Source of the DNA: Sesamum alatum
Taxonomy: Eukaryota > Streptophyta > Magnoliopsida > Lamiales > Pedaliaceae
Assembly: GCA_034509735.1 (NCBI GenBank)
Contig: JACGWO010000006.1
Span: 34,775,141 to 34,839,140 of the forward strand
Reading direction: 5' to 3'
DNA length: 64,000 nt
Shown here: positions 1 to 12,094 of the stretch, one piece after another
Position numbering within the stretch: the first letter of the stretch is position 1
Layout: each line of letters opens with the position of its first letter
Position numbers and translations under genes: made by a program
Notes under the pieces: model-generated
Databases searched by the model: none
The model's input: the letters and a program-made list of their open reading frames with translations, nothing else
Told to the model about the DNA's origin: nothing

Positions 1-3000
1 ATAGCTACCAAAGGACTTATTAACTCAATGAGCCTGCATGTGGAGAGCTGAAATCTTTTTCTCTATATCATCAGGCCAAGCAATTTCTTCAACTCAGACA
101 AACTTCAGAATTACCATGTGAAACCACAAGGTATCTCATCCATACTACAACTATATGAATGTGCATAGGTGAAAGATATCCACTAAACGGTCATTTGACG
201 ACTTCTAAATCAAGATATATCTAATGTATACCTCTGCTAGAGTATACCTTTTTGTTAGAATATCAATATGATTGAGATCTTTGGTTATGTTGTCGGCCAA
301 TTTGTCCATCTGTTTCCTCGGGAGGTCAGACAAAAGAAGAATTCTCTGTCTCCTGTAAACATGTCTTGACATATAATAGGGGTAGCAATGTCTTAAAAGA
401 GTAGCTAAGTACAAAGACACTAGAAAGCAATTACCTAGCAGTAGCAGTGCCCAAGCGAACGGCGAATTCATGATACTTATTTAGCTGCTTCAATACAAAG
501 CCCAGCCGATTGTTAACTCCACAAATAATTATATGATCTGTCTCCAAAACTTGCACTTGTGCCCCTTCTCTGAGTCTGTGCATATTATTCTGTCAAAAAT
601 GCTGGTCAGGGGTAGGACTTCTACTAAGCTCGACCAGAAACAGCATATTCTAAGATCTTACCCTAAATTGTTCAGTCATTGTGCTCAATAGCCGAGAATA
701 GAATAATATGCCCCATATAGCAAGAACAAAGCCAATGACGCGTTCAATTCGAGTTCTTTGCTGCAGTTGAAGACAGAGAATGATTTTTAACAGTAAAAGT
801 TACTACCCCAACATCTTTTTAGCAATACAATGAGAGTTACATTTTATCAAGTGACAAGATCGAATGGACAAAGACGAATCACACTTTCAGGTGAGTGGAT
901 GATGAACATAGGCAAGCCCAAGCCTCCCAGAAGCAATCCTCAAGCGACTGAGTGCTACCCCTGTACTTCTCCACAGTATATATTTCAAATCAGCAAACAT
1001 GCATGAGATTCTAATAGAAGAAGGTCTTGATTATAGACAGAAAAAGTGATCCTGAAACAATGTAAGATCTTAAGTGTGCATTAATTTGTGAATTATGGAA
1101 AAAGTAATCAGGTCACAATGAGGCTACATTCCAATCCATGAAATGCAACACAAAAAGAAAGATTAATTTTCATGGTTTAGTTAACTCTGATGGCATTAGG
1201 AATTACAAAGAAAATGCCTACAAATAGGATATCAGTCACTGAGAAGAGATACAAATAACCAAGTTGATTTCAGGTTGCTGAAGCATAGGATGGTATTGCA
1301 AATGTGTCAACCAGCCTATTTTTTGTTCCAATCTTATTAAAAAAATTTATAACCAGCTGACCTTAGGTGCATTTTCCTCATAGTACTAGAAGCTGTCCTA
1401 GACATATATACAGTATACAAATGAGAAAAGAATTGCATAGTTTGGCTGTATGAATATTATCAAAACAAAACAAGGTCATAAGCATTGCCAAGGACCGATT
1501 GTCCACAAACCACTATTCAATAACCTAAGATTTTCATTAATATTTTGAACGTATGATAAGTACTTAACCTGAACTTAAAGAAGAGGAAACCACCAATAAT
1601 GACAAATGAGAAGCATGCTGCAAGGAGCACAATAAAGAACCTGCAGAAAACCGTATTAAGAACTTCTAATCAGGTCAGTACAGAGGGTAAGGTGAACACA
1701 AGATAGCTTGCATGGCAAAATATAAGAAAGAACAATGCAGCAAGGCACAATCATACTTTTATAACTTTCTTCATAGGAAAGGGAAGGAACGGCATGCAAG
1801 AGCATTAGCTTAGCTGATGTAAATTTTCACTTTGGAGGTTTACACCCAAATATTTATCAGTACTATACAATTGACAATTTTTTGGCAGACCATGAGGTTT
1901 GGGTGCAGAGATTGCCTTCACCCATATCATATACCAAAGTTCTGGCTACAAAGATTTGAGTTCAGCTTGTGAAGTTCTGATCCTGGTATTATATGTTCAT
2001 GGGCATGTCAATGACAAAGCACAAACTGCCCGTCAAATTAAGGGTACTCACTTCGTCATACAAAATATTAAGAGTTCTAGGATAAATAAGGGCCAGGCAT
2101 TAACAATCAATACTTCCTAGAGAAGAAAAAGTGGCAAATCTATCTGATAATTCAACAATCAGTACTCAAACCATGTATAGACATGCATCACTTTGTAGTA
2201 AATATGCAAACTTAACTGACGACAATTTAACCGGAAATGGCATTAGCTATAATCTTACGTGGCAACATTTCTCTCAAGTTGTATGTTGAACAAATAAATT
2301 AATCGAGCAAAACTCCATCTGACGTCTTGAAATGAAGGCAAAGAAACATCCAATTGGAGAGGTGTTGGTTTGCTCAAGGAATTAGACATGCAAGCAAAAG
2401 GCGAATTTGAAGCTGCAAATGTGCGAACAGCGTAATGAAACGATTCTTGAACCAGCTTCGTGGCTGCATTTGTGCTATTTATATGTATCAATCTAACTAG
2501 GAAATAAGATGAGAGGGATGCCATAAGGATTTTAGCTCCCCAATCCTGCACAGGGTTCAATACCAACTAGTCATTAGTTGCAAGGATACCATATGTGCAA
2601 AATCTATAAGCATGCAGCGGTTCCAAACAAATTAATGGAAACACTTCGCACAAAAATGTGTATCAGATTTACAAGATTATATAGGAAGAGCACTAAAATA
2701 ACAAAATCAAAGAAAGGCAAAACGCATGCTTACTCCTCTTAGAATCTTAACAGTAAAGGTGTTACTTTTCCTTTAAACATAGACAGCAATCAATCCCCGC
2801 CATGGACCACTGTGCACTACAGTATTTAGAAAGTTGTATTGTGTGGGAGTAAATTGATGTTTTCCCATAAAAGTTAATTTGGCAATCCGTAACAGAAGCA
2901 GGAATTAGCTAGTCAAAAAAAATGGAGCAGGTCAAGGCAAAGCAGGAATTCAAGACGTTAAACGTAATTTCTTTTTTTTTTCCTTTTTGTTTTATAGCTT

Positions 3001-4169
3001 GATTCTTCCACAAACTATGAAGGTAAAGAGAAGTTGATTACAAGCAGACAAGAGGGGCAGAAAAAACAGTATCTTCTTCCAGAGAGGATATAATCTGCAC
3101 GAAACATGTAAATGCAATCAATACTTGATATCATACTATTATGTTCAACGAATGTCCTGCCACTCCATCCTCATCAAAGTGAAATGTCACAGTGCAAATG
3201 TTTCATCAAAACTTAGTAAGACAGCATCAGCTTCACCACAACAATAACCAGGATTTCCGAAGTCTGAAAATTAACAGTCCTATAAACCAGTCAGACTTGT
3301 GGAGATTTTCCATTTTTCTTAGTCTCCTTATTCCTAAGCCCCAGTATCACACAGCCCAACAAAGTGTGAATCTAACTAGAATAGAGACGAGCCAGGAGCT
3401 TGTGCCACATATATTAGCTATTGACAGGACCTTCCTGGTTGTAGAACTATTTCTTGTAGATATATATTATTTTCCTTATGTTAGAGGCTCCCTGAATTTC
3501 AAAACTAAAAATGCGACTTTATGAAATAACAAGAAGCAAACATGTACTTATTTAATGGAACTAGACACAAGTAAAGCAAGAAGGATCCCATAAAATAAAT
3601 TGAGGAAATATGATACATATTTATATATATATATATATATACAAAAGTTTCAATGAAATTGATAAATGTGTCCATGTTGTCTGCCAAAATGAATCCAATT
3701 CTAAATTTTCTAAAAATTAGGCTAGTTATAAAATAATATTTTACTGACGGCACCAATTATCCAATGCACGCACCTGAGGACTATTCTTCAGGTCCACTGT
3801 TGGGAGACTAGAATTCACTTTGCTGGAAATACTTATTTTCATTGAAGAGCCCAACTTCCTCTGTGTTATTCTGGAAATACTCTTCCATTTTTCTGGCAAA
3901 AGATTATAGCAAATCTAAATAGAACATAATGGATCAATGGCAATGCAAATGAATGATCAACATTTGGACGGGCTCGGGCAACAGGGCCAAATACACACTA
4001 AAATCTCTTGCACTACAGTGGCTTGAGGTTACTGGTCAAGTTAAATTAAGATCCTTGATTAAAATCAATGTTAGAGGTGGATTCAAGCTCACCTCTGTTG
4101 TTTACTAACAAATAATCTACATGAAATGTTGTAATGGGGATCCACCTGCAGGGACACAGCCTTGACTTT
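1..4169 (-). CDS. Plastid-envelope CASTOR/POLLUX-like ion channel (PEC1/PEC2 type), 3' end cut by window edge
   Basis: Exons read on the minus strand, each with AG/GT borders and compatible phases: 4169-4093 (tentative), 3892-3774, 2545-2259, 1640-1569, 960-885, 760-662, 589-435 and 352-248. The later exons lie beyond base 1. The joined product shows a membrane region ([17 protein letters not shown]), a segment ending [19 protein letters not shown], a helix [20 protein letters not shown], the pore-region stretch [20 protein letters not shown], another helix ([17 protein letters not shown]) and the start of the cytosolic RCK/NAD-binding part ([40 protein letters not shown]). This matches the DMI1/POLLUX-like family. 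Arabidopsis members PEC1 and PEC2 are known as K+-permeable channels of the plastid envelope that affect stress-triggered stromal Ca2+ release. The N-terminal exon with the start Met and transit peptide was not resolved; it should lie between about 4.2 and 5.0 kb. Family assignment is firm, the first two exons less so. Confidence 0.88.
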
Positions 4170-4965
4170 CTGAAAAAAATCATCAGAACACTGTCAGTTT
4201 GCAAAAGAATACAACCTGAATACTTCCAATCAATTAAGGAACAAGGCAAAAAAAAAAACAGAACAATTGGATTATAGAGCATAGATTGGTTATGTCATTT
4301 AGTGCAGATGACACAGAAGGACCATTTTGCAAGTTCATATACGCTCTACCCAACAAACACAGAAGAAAAGAAACAACCAAGCCAAATAAATGTGAAAATA
4401 AATAAATACAAAACCTGTTAATTTATTTAGATTGTCAAAATTGTAACAGAATATCCAACATCAGAACAATCTCATGCCCGCAAATTTGTTTTGTTCCTCA
4501 ACAGAATAAAATTCTTAATACTGCATCATCACTGATTTCCACAAAGTCTTCAGCTATCACGGAGTTTCCGAAGAAGAACAGCGCATAGAAGCATACATCA
4601 AACACACCATCAGATTGTAATTTCATCAAGTTCTTGGAGCCTTGATGCAGTTTGATTTTCCAAAATGAACACATCAAACAACCTTATTTGCAAGTTGCAA
4701 ACTTAAAAACATAGACATATACAATTCTTGTACAGGTACTCTTTCGGGCAAATGAACAAACAACTGATGTGGTTCAGAAACTTTCACATACATAATGCAT
4801 GTACTTATACTCGACGCTGCATGAAGTCTATGTCAAACAAGATAAAGATTGAATCTTTTGCATGTATTGATAATTTAAGAGTAAAGGGTCACCTCTTAGA
4901 AAAAACCCAACTCGATTCTTGATTTCTCGATGATTTCCATGGCCGCAAGGTGTATAACTGCAGCA

Positions 4966-5029
4966 TCTCTCTCTCTCTCTAAACACACTCACTCTCTCTA
5001 AATACTCTCTCCCTCTGCGTGTATATAAA
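4966..5029 (-). promoter_or_regulatory. Probable core promoter and 5' leader of the ion-channel gene
   Basis: Read on the minus strand, a TATA box (TTTATATA) lies at 5029-5022. Downstream of it are GA-rich tracts, including a (CT)n run at 4966-4980 on the plus strand. GA/CT-rich leaders just after the TATA box are common in plant genes. The transcription start is inferred at about 4.99 kb. No TSS data are available here. Confidence 0.45.
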
Positions 5030-5099
5030 GATGGCACAGAAACAGAGGTGGGTTCTTGAGGATATTCAGATTAATAAATGCATGTTTGAGAAATCTTAG

Positions 5100-5812
5100 G
5101 AAAAGAAGTGGGGAAGAAACCCAGACAAGGACCTCTACCTGCCTATAAAAATAATAAGGAAATAACTATTTTGTGAAATAAACAAAGTGTTGGACCTTTT
5201 TCTTGATCTGGATTGGAAAAAGAGAAAAAGAAAATTGAATTGAAGAGATCTACAGTCTAGATTTGGGTGATTGCACATGGAAGAAGTTGCTGACACATGC
5301 ACACTTCATTGGACATTTAGAGCTTTCATTTTTAATTTTTGGCGAAAAATATATATTTTTAATTTTGTATAAATTTTTATATGAGAATGAAATTATGTTT
5401 TAATTTATTAATGAGATTATATTTTATATTGAAACGAAACAAGTATTTTTACATCTTGTTAATGTTGTCATTTTTTTCATTTTTTTTGGGCTTTGCGTTT
5501 GAATAAACAATTTTAAAGGAGATTAAAAATTAATTTATTGTTAATTAAAGGTGTTGAAATTAGTTGAATGAATTTGTTTTTTTTTTTAATTTATAATTAT
5601 GGGTTTTCAAATTCTATAATTGTTAGATGCCCATCATTTGGTCTATTTATCACACTCATATCATATAATTAGTTCGAGTCTCAATCAAATTCAATTTGAA
5701 CTAAAATTTTCCTCCCACCCGTTAGATACTATGTCAAGACTATTACTTCGTCCAAGGATCGATCTAGCCCAAACTTTTAATTTCATTTGAGAATTATGTA
5801 TTAATTTTGGAT
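5100..5812. other. AT-rich intergenic spacer
   Basis: No gene, RNA or clear repeat boundary seen. AT-rich filler between the channel gene's promoter and the mitochondrial rRNA-like insertion. Confidence 0.5.
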
Positions 5813-6245
5813 GATAACAGGCTGATGAGTCCTAAGAGCTCTATTGACGGAGTCGTTTGGCACCTTTATGTCAACTCATCACATCCTGAGGTTATAGAAG
5901 GTCCCAAGAATTCGATTGTTCGCCGATTTAAGTGGTATGTGAGTTGAGTTTAGAACGCCGTGAGATAGTTCGTTTCTTATCTACCATTGGTGTTAAAGGG
6001 AGAACTGCGAGGAACCAACCCTTGTACCGTTGTATGAGAGGATTGGGTTGGGCCAACCTATCGGTCTACAGGTTGTTCCAATAGCAATGTCAAGTAATAT
6101 GGAAGTTTGTTGCGCATCATGAAATCCTTCTCTATGCAAGTTCTCAAACAAAGTTTTTGAACATAATTTTGATAGGCAATAGGTGTGAGCACCGTGAGGT
6201 GTGATGCGATCTCGTACTAAACAAAACGACTTTCAACTCTTATGG
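5813..6245 (+). pseudogene. Decayed nuclear copy of the 3' part of mitochondrial 26S rRNA (NUMT)
   Basis: The stretch reads like the end of domain V and domain VI of large-subunit rRNA. Landmarks are CAACTCATCACATCCTGAGG, TAGAAGGTCCCAAGAATTCG, TGTTCGCCGATTTAAGTGGT, GAGTTTAGAACGCCGTGAGA, AGTTCGTTTCTTATCTACC, AGGGAGAACTGCGAGGAACC and ATTGGGTTGGGCCAACCTAT. The variants, including GTTAAAGGGAGAACTGCGAGG and the GGTGTGAGCACCGTGAGGTG region near 6186, are those of plant mitochondrial 26S rather than cytosolic 25S or bacterial 23S. Many positions show C-to-T or G-to-A change, and the sarcin-ricin loop (normally AGTACGAGAGGAC) is broken by an insertion (TTGTACCGTTGTATGAGAGG). This is therefore a non-functional insertion of organellar DNA, aged by deamination. 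The outer boundaries are approximate. Confidence 0.85.
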
Positions 6246-6474
6246 GATCTCGTAGACTGAATGTAGCTACCAACCCTAATCAGAAAGCTTAAATGAACAA
6301 ATATTTTCTACTTTTTCGGATAATAAGGTAAGCTTTATAGTCCCTGTTATATATGAGTCCTTCCGATTATTTTAGTTTCTCCCCAAGATTATGATAATGT
6401 AAGTCCAAAGTAACAAAAATCAATACATAAATAAAATAGTGTATCTCATCCCCTCAAACTTTCACTTTTGTATC

Positions 6475-6958
6475 TGATGGGGGTGTAATCCAAATATCAA
6501 GAAAAGACACAAATAGTCCTGAAAAAGGGTCAAAATCACCAAAAAGCCCATGAATCCGCATACTACCCAGTCGGGTCAGGTCACGGTACCCGATCCAGAT
6601 TAGTGACCCGAACCATACCCGATGCTAGATATCCAAGATCTAGACCCTTGAAGAGGAGACAATTCAAACTTGGAGATGAGCCCACGCGGACCAGGCAAGT
6701 ACAACATTTGATCCTATAAATACACCTACCCCACAACATTTATGGTAAGTTATTTAAGTTACATTTGACCCCATCATTGTATCAGATCGTCATATCACAA
6801 TCTCGACCTATACTGACTTACGCATCGGAGGATCTTTGTCGGGGACACTCCCGACTAACCTAGCATGCTTTCTTCTTCTAAGGGATACAAAAATCTGAGA
6901 AGCTTAGAAAATCGTTTGGTGAGGAACTCATTTGGGATTACAGGTAACGACCGAATCA
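6475..6958 (+). mobile_element. LTR-like repeat (degraded solo LTR), relative of the copy at 29917
   Basis: Begins TGATGGGGGTGTAATCC and ends CGAATCA, i.e. TG...CA. It contains a TATA box in CCTATAAATACACCTACCCC near 6713 and the motif CGCATCGGAGGATC near 6822, as expected of an LTR promoter and R region. It aligns along its length with 29917-30418. The flanking 5-mers (GTATC, ATATG) do not match, so the ends may be rearranged. No internal retrotransposon genes are adjacent. Confidence 0.7.
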
Positions 6959-7237
6959 ATATGCGTTCTTTGATCTTGTGAAAAGATCATATGCATGCGC
7001 ATGTCAATTGACTTTGATGTACCAATCCTTATATCCCCAATCAGTATTTACACAAGCTCTAATCTGTGTATTTACACAAGCACTAGTACTATATATATTA
7101 CAAGTCCCCAAAGAAATAGTTTCATTTAATCAGCAGCAGGCTCAGGATTCTTAGACATGAATTAATTTTATATTTAATGCGATACAGGGATTTTTTTTTT
7201 CAAAAAATCAAATATATATATATATATATATATTTAA

Positions 7238-8117
7238 GGGTAAATTACATTTTTGATCCCATAAGTGGATCTGTTTTTAATTTTAGTCCAATAATGTCTA
7301 CTATTCGCGAATTACGTCCCATAAGTAGATTTTTTTTCCAATTTGAGGATTCATTGGGGATTTCCGTTAATTAAGTTAACGGAAGTTGGATCTCCGTTAA
7401 GTGGACCGATTTTGAAGGAAAATTGACCATTCTTCAACTACTTTTGGAGGGAAATTAACCCACTTCTTCTTGTTCTTATAAGAACTCATTTATTTCTTAT
7501 TTTTTTTCATATTTACCAACAAACAAAACGTAAAATAACTGCAATTTCTTTATATATAATATATTTCTATGTTCATTTGTACAAATTAAATTTTTATATC
7601 GAAAAAAAAAAACCAGAAATACAAATACAAAAAGTAGAACAACAATTACTAAAACATAAATTGCATTTATAGAACTTTGATGTTCAATTACTGGCACCAA
7701 AAATTCAGTACAGGATTTCTATTTTTTGTATTTTTATTTCTGTATTTTTTTTCGACCTAAAAATTTAATTTGTACAAATGAAAATAGAAATATATTATAT
7801 ATAAAGAAATTGCAGCCATTTTAAGTTTTGTTTGTTGATAAATATGGAAAAAATAAGAAATAAATGAGTTCTTATAAGAACAAGAAGAATTGAATATATT
7901 TCCCTCCAAATGTGATTGAAGGATGGTCAATTTTCCTCCAAAATCAGTCCATTTAACGAAGATCCAACTTCCCTTAACTTCATTAACGGAAATCCCCAAT
8001 GAGTCCTCAAATTGGAAAAAAAAAATCCACTTATGGGACGTAATTCACGAATGGTAAATATTGTGGGACTAAAATTGGAAACAGATCCACTCATGGGACC
8101 AAAAATATAATTTACCC
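7238..8117. mobile_element. 880-bp foldback element, near-complete palindrome, 9-bp target duplication
   Basis: The left arm starts GGGTAAATTACATTTTTGAT and the right end is its reverse complement (AAAAATATAATTTACCC). The arms extend to about 7625 and 7735 with only a short loop; matching stretches include GTTCTTATAAGAAC near 7471 and again near 7871. Direct repeats TATATTTAA flank it at 7229-7237 and 8118-8126. A 9-bp duplication fits Mutator-type transposition. No coding capacity. The TA microsatellite just left of the element makes one flank low-complexity, so the target duplication is slightly less certain than in other copies. Confidence 0.82.
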
Positions 8118-8368
8118 TATATTTAAATATATATATTATGATAAAGAAAAAGAAGAATATTTAAATGATGTCGATATAGAATATTTAGTCAAAACTAGAG
8201 CTTATGAAGATGGTGGTCTTGAATTTGATTGTAATGGATGTATGATTGTACCTCCACGTTTTGTTTTTTTTTATCTGACAACTTGTTCTCTTACAACTAC
8301 CTTTCCAATGCCACATTATTCTCATTCTAGCTATTCAACCACTCTTTTTTTTTCTTCCACCAACTCCA

Positions 8369-8406
<38 letters not shown>

Positions 8407-8924
8407 CGTATTTTGTATGATTGTATGTACTTACACATGTTGCTTATTTTAAACACTCCGAAATATGTGAGATGTTACTGATGATCGACCTAATAAGACT
8501 GACATCACAGTTATTATCCAATTCGACTATATAATTAAAGAGACACTTGTCTTTCACTGAATTTGTATTTCAAGTTATTTAACAATGTGTGCCATTACTT
8601 AACACACATATTATATTGATAGAAAATAAAATTTGTCTATTGATCTTAATAAAAATTTTGTATGAAGCATATTATAATTATGTTATAATTAATGATATTA
8701 AAACATAGTGTAGTAGAGATTACCACATTAGGTGGTATCAATCTAATTGTGGCCTGCATAATTTTCATGGGAGTAGGAACATAAACCCTAGAGTTTGAGG
8801 TGTTGTTATTTATTTATTTTTCACATAGAAATGATTATATTATTTTTAAAATTAAAGTATAATAATTTATTATAAAAAATAGATAAATGGGACTCTATTA
8901 AATATGATGTACATAAAAATGGTT
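8118..8924. repeat. AT-rich spacer with a (TA)n microsatellite
   Basis: A TA-dinucleotide run occupies about 8371-8402. The rest is AT-rich sequence without a recognisable gene. A 79-codon open frame here runs through the microsatellite and is not credible. Confidence 0.6.
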
Positions 8925-9851
8925 TGATTCAAAGAGGCTCAAATGATCCAAAAAAAATAAGGAGATCGCACAAGCTTATTCCTTTCAAAGGAATGCAAAG
9001 TTCAAAATGCCCCCAAGGGGGTCCAAATCGTCCCCCAAAAAGCTCAGTCCAAGTAGAGCCCCCAGGGAATCTAACAGGCCCCCCAGAAAATAAATTGGTC
9101 AAAAGAACTCCAATCGACCCAAATCTGAGAAGGCCTCGATCCAAAAAAGCCTCTCAAGCCCACAAGAAAACTCAGGAACTTAAAATCCTCTAGCCAAAGT
9201 CAAAGATCCTCTCGCATGGCATCCACAGGTCACCTAGGTAGCATCCACGTAGGATCTTTAAAGGCACCCCTCACAGAATCGGAAAGGGACCAACAGCCCC
9301 CTTGGGGATACGCAACGCCTCCAGAGAGAAGTACTATAAACCCTCAAAACTTGGACTCCAATTGGGAGAAGGCATCTCCTTAACCGCCTCATGAAAATTC
9401 GGGAAGACATCCAAAAATAGCCTCATTTACTCCAACTACCTCTAGAAAATCATGGGTCTCCAACTGCTCTCCCCCAAATCCAGGAGGGATCCTCCAATCG
9501 TAGGGGACTCTCCACCGAATCTGAGGAGGATGTAGTATTACCTGACAACTTTAAGGTCATGCTCCCCCAAATCCGTAATCTTCTCCAACCAACTAAATCT
9601 TGTCTATAAATAGAGACCTCCCCAGCGAGAGAAGACAAGCTTTTACCCTCCCACGACAACTTGAGCATATATTCTCCAATTTTCATTTTCATGCTACCCC
9701 TTTAACTTGAAGGAACACTTGTAATTCATACTTAGAGCTTGATTTCGCTATCAATCTCTCATTTATACATGCAAAACGAGGAATAACATCCTCATTTTCA
9801 CTCTGTCATTTCTTGCATTTTATTTTATTATTTCGCACTCTAATTGAATCA
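8925..9851 (+). mobile_element. Probable solo LTR of an LTR retrotransposon
   Basis: Starts TGATTCAAAGAGGCTC and ends CTAATTGAATCA, so the ends form the short inverted repeat TGATTC/GAATCA usual for LTRs. It contains a TATA box (TCTATAAATAGAGACC) near 9602 followed by a leader-like stretch rich in AT and C. GC content is higher than in the flanks. No gag or pol sequence is next to it and the flanking 5-mers (TGGTT, AACAC) do not match, so it is probably an old solo LTR. Confidence 0.6.
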
Positions 9852-10257
9852 AACACCACATTTTTTGATCGTATCAAAACATAAAACAGGAAATGGACTA
9901 AAGGAAAACCAAAAAAAATCGTAATAAATTAGAGGAGAAGAAAAGGAAATTGGGGATAAGGTGATATAACAGCCTCAAATTTTATGCAAGATGCATAATA
10001 TATATTAATATTATATATAAGCACGCGGACGTATAATATTTTGACATATGAAATTAAAACGACAGTATAATTTAGCTTTGTGCGTTAATTCAAACTAGGG
10101 TGATAATGATTTTGTGTTTGGGATTATTGTGGAATCTTTTCTTCATCATTTACATTGATTTTGGAATTTATGAAAATTACAAATTTGTGATGCTGTTTCT
10201 TCTCCCCCTAATATACGTCTTTTTTTTTCTTTTTTTTCCCTATAAAATCCAAAAAAA
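9852..10257. other. Intergenic spacer without recognised features
   Basis: AT-rich sequence; nothing supportable seen. Confidence 0.4.
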
Positions 10258-10395
10258 CGTGCCGATGAGGGCTAACTCAATTAACGAAGTTGAGGCCACA
10301 TGACTTTTAAGGTCATAGATTCGAACCCCGTCAGAGTGGGATGTTGTTCTATTTAATAGTAGGTGTATTTCTACTTTGTAAAAGGAGATTAATAT
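10258..10395 (+). mobile_element. tRNA-derived SINE-like sequence
   Basis: A box-A-like stretch (GAGGGCTAACTCAATTAACG) is followed by a box B (GATTCGAACCCC at 10318-10329). Downstream are AATAGTAGGTGTATTTCTAC and an A-rich end. The box B context (GGTCATAGATTCGAACCCC) and the AATAGTAG tail recur at 28040 (plus) and 50230 (minus), which marks a dispersed family rather than a tRNA gene. A clover-leaf cannot be formed. Confidence 0.5.
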
Positions 10396-10689
10396 AAAGT
10401 ATTTATTTATTAGTTAGTTATTTAATATGAATAATTATAATCGATTTATTTAAAATAAATTAATAGTTGGTCGTTTTATTTTTAAAAAATCCAAGAAAAT
10501 GCCGTGGCTTTAGTGCTTGCTGGGGACCTGTGGAAAAGGAAGTCCAAAAATGGGTATGATGATTTTTCCCGTAGTGGGATTGGACCAAATAAAGGAAGTG
10601 CAAAATAGGGACTGTGGAACGATTCGGGCTAGGCTTGCTAGATTCGTTTTACAATTTCGAAATTGGTTAATTACGTTTAGACTCATTTT

Positions 10690-11810
10690 TAAAATGCGAA
10701 ATTATATTTTTTTTATAAAAAAAATTAAAAATTATATTTATACTCTCTTCGAAAGTTTTCTACTTACATCTGACACCTATAAATTATAATACACAAACAC
10801 TTCAAAAAATTACTTGATGCAGTATCGAACACGTGTTGGACACGGACACGCCTCGAACACGGCAAAGGTGTATCCGAAAATATATAAAAAAAAAAAAAAA
10901 AAACACGGTGTCGGACACGTCTGTTGGCGTATCTGACACGTTTTGGAGGAGTGTACGACACGTTTAGAATTTTTTTTTATAATTTTAAAAATAAATTTTT
11001 TATAAGAAAAAGAGTTTTTGGCTAAATAAAAAAGAAAAAAATTAATTTACCTCTCTAACTAAAATTTTTGAGATGAAATTACTAAAAATTCGAGTGGTGG
11101 TTATAATAATTTAACTAATTTGGATGATTATATATTTTTTCATTGCGTACTTTTTAAAATAAACTAATTATGTATATTTTTTAAGTCATGTATTTTGGTT
11201 AAAAATTTATTTTATAAGACATGTTTATTTTATGTTTTATCTTGATATTTTTCATATTGTATAAATTTTATGAAAAAATTTAGAATATATATAAAAATAT
11301 ATATATATATATATTATACATAGTCGTGTCAGTGCCGTGTCATGTCCTAATATTTTGAAATTTTTCGTGGCCGTGTTCGTATCATATTATGTCCGTGTCG
11401 CCGTATCCGTGTCCATGCATTATAGTCTGACACCCTTCCGTTAGGGTTAGACAGAAAATGCTGACGCAACAAAAAAAAAATACATAAATTTTTAATTTTG
11501 TCCCTCATTTAACATTCACGTGTATATTTGTATTTATAAGAGGATAAATATTATATATATATATAAAGTGAGGTTAAGATCATCACATTTTTCCGTATAA
11601 GTACAAATTACATGGGAATGTTAAATGAGAGGTAAAATTAGAAACTTATGTAGTTGCTTTGCTAATGTCAGCATTGTTCGTCCAAACTCTAACGAAATGG
11701 GGTCAGGTATAAACGATGAATTATCAGAGGAAGTGTAAGTGTAATTTCAAAACTTATTTTGAAGAAAGTGTAATTTTATATTTTCACAGGGGTTTAAGCA
11801 TAATTAACCC
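10690..11810. mobile_element. Nested foldback elements with GTGTCCGACAC-rich arms
   Basis: An inner unit of about 10804-11427 has arms rich in ACACGTGTTGGACACGGACA on the left and CCGTGTCGCCGTATCCGTGT on the right, in inverted orientation. It is bordered by a second inverted pair: CTGACACC near 10769 versus GGTCAGGTATAAACG near 11701, and CGTTAGGGTTAGACAGAAAA near 11441 versus the GTCCAAACTCTAACG region near 11680. At least two palindromic elements seem nested or abutting. Exact ends were not resolved, and there is no coding sequence. Confidence 0.5.
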
Positions 11811-12094
11811 TTTTGAAATTATTAAAACATATGTATATATATACACATTTTTGGGAAATTATACTACTAGAACTTTTTGAATATGAAAGAATAATGTTTT
11901 TCAAACAATCAATTACGTATAAATTTATACGTGCATATTTCAATTTTTTTGTAAAATATATTTGTTACTGTTGTGTTTATTTTTATTTTATAAAAATTTA
12001 AAGTATTTTATCTTATTAGTTTAATTTAATTCACAAATCTTTCGGTACGACATTGTAATAAGATTGAATAACGATGTTTATTTATTTTTGTTTC

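Noticed and set aside
3914..3920. Acceptor TTTAG at 3915 for the second channel exon
   Set aside because: It keeps the downstream frame but cannot be joined to the 4169-4093 exon in phase; the CCAG acceptor giving an exon from 3892 fits both.
4518..4626. Possible small exon on the minus strand (MKLQSDGVFDVCFYALFFFG...) as first exon of the channel gene
   Set aside because: Ends at a stop without a usable donor in frame and does not look like a transit peptide.
5813..6245. Functional large-subunit rRNA gene
   Set aside because: Only the 3' portion is present, the sarcin-ricin loop is broken by an insertion and transitions are numerous; it is a nuclear copy of organellar sequence.
8924..9193. 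89-codon Pro/Lys-rich open frame
   Set aside because: Lies wholly inside an LTR-like sequence and has no family features.
10318..10329. tRNA gene at the GATTCGAACCCC box B
   Set aside because: No acceptor stem or clover-leaf can be drawn, and the same context recurs at other places with a SINE-like tail.
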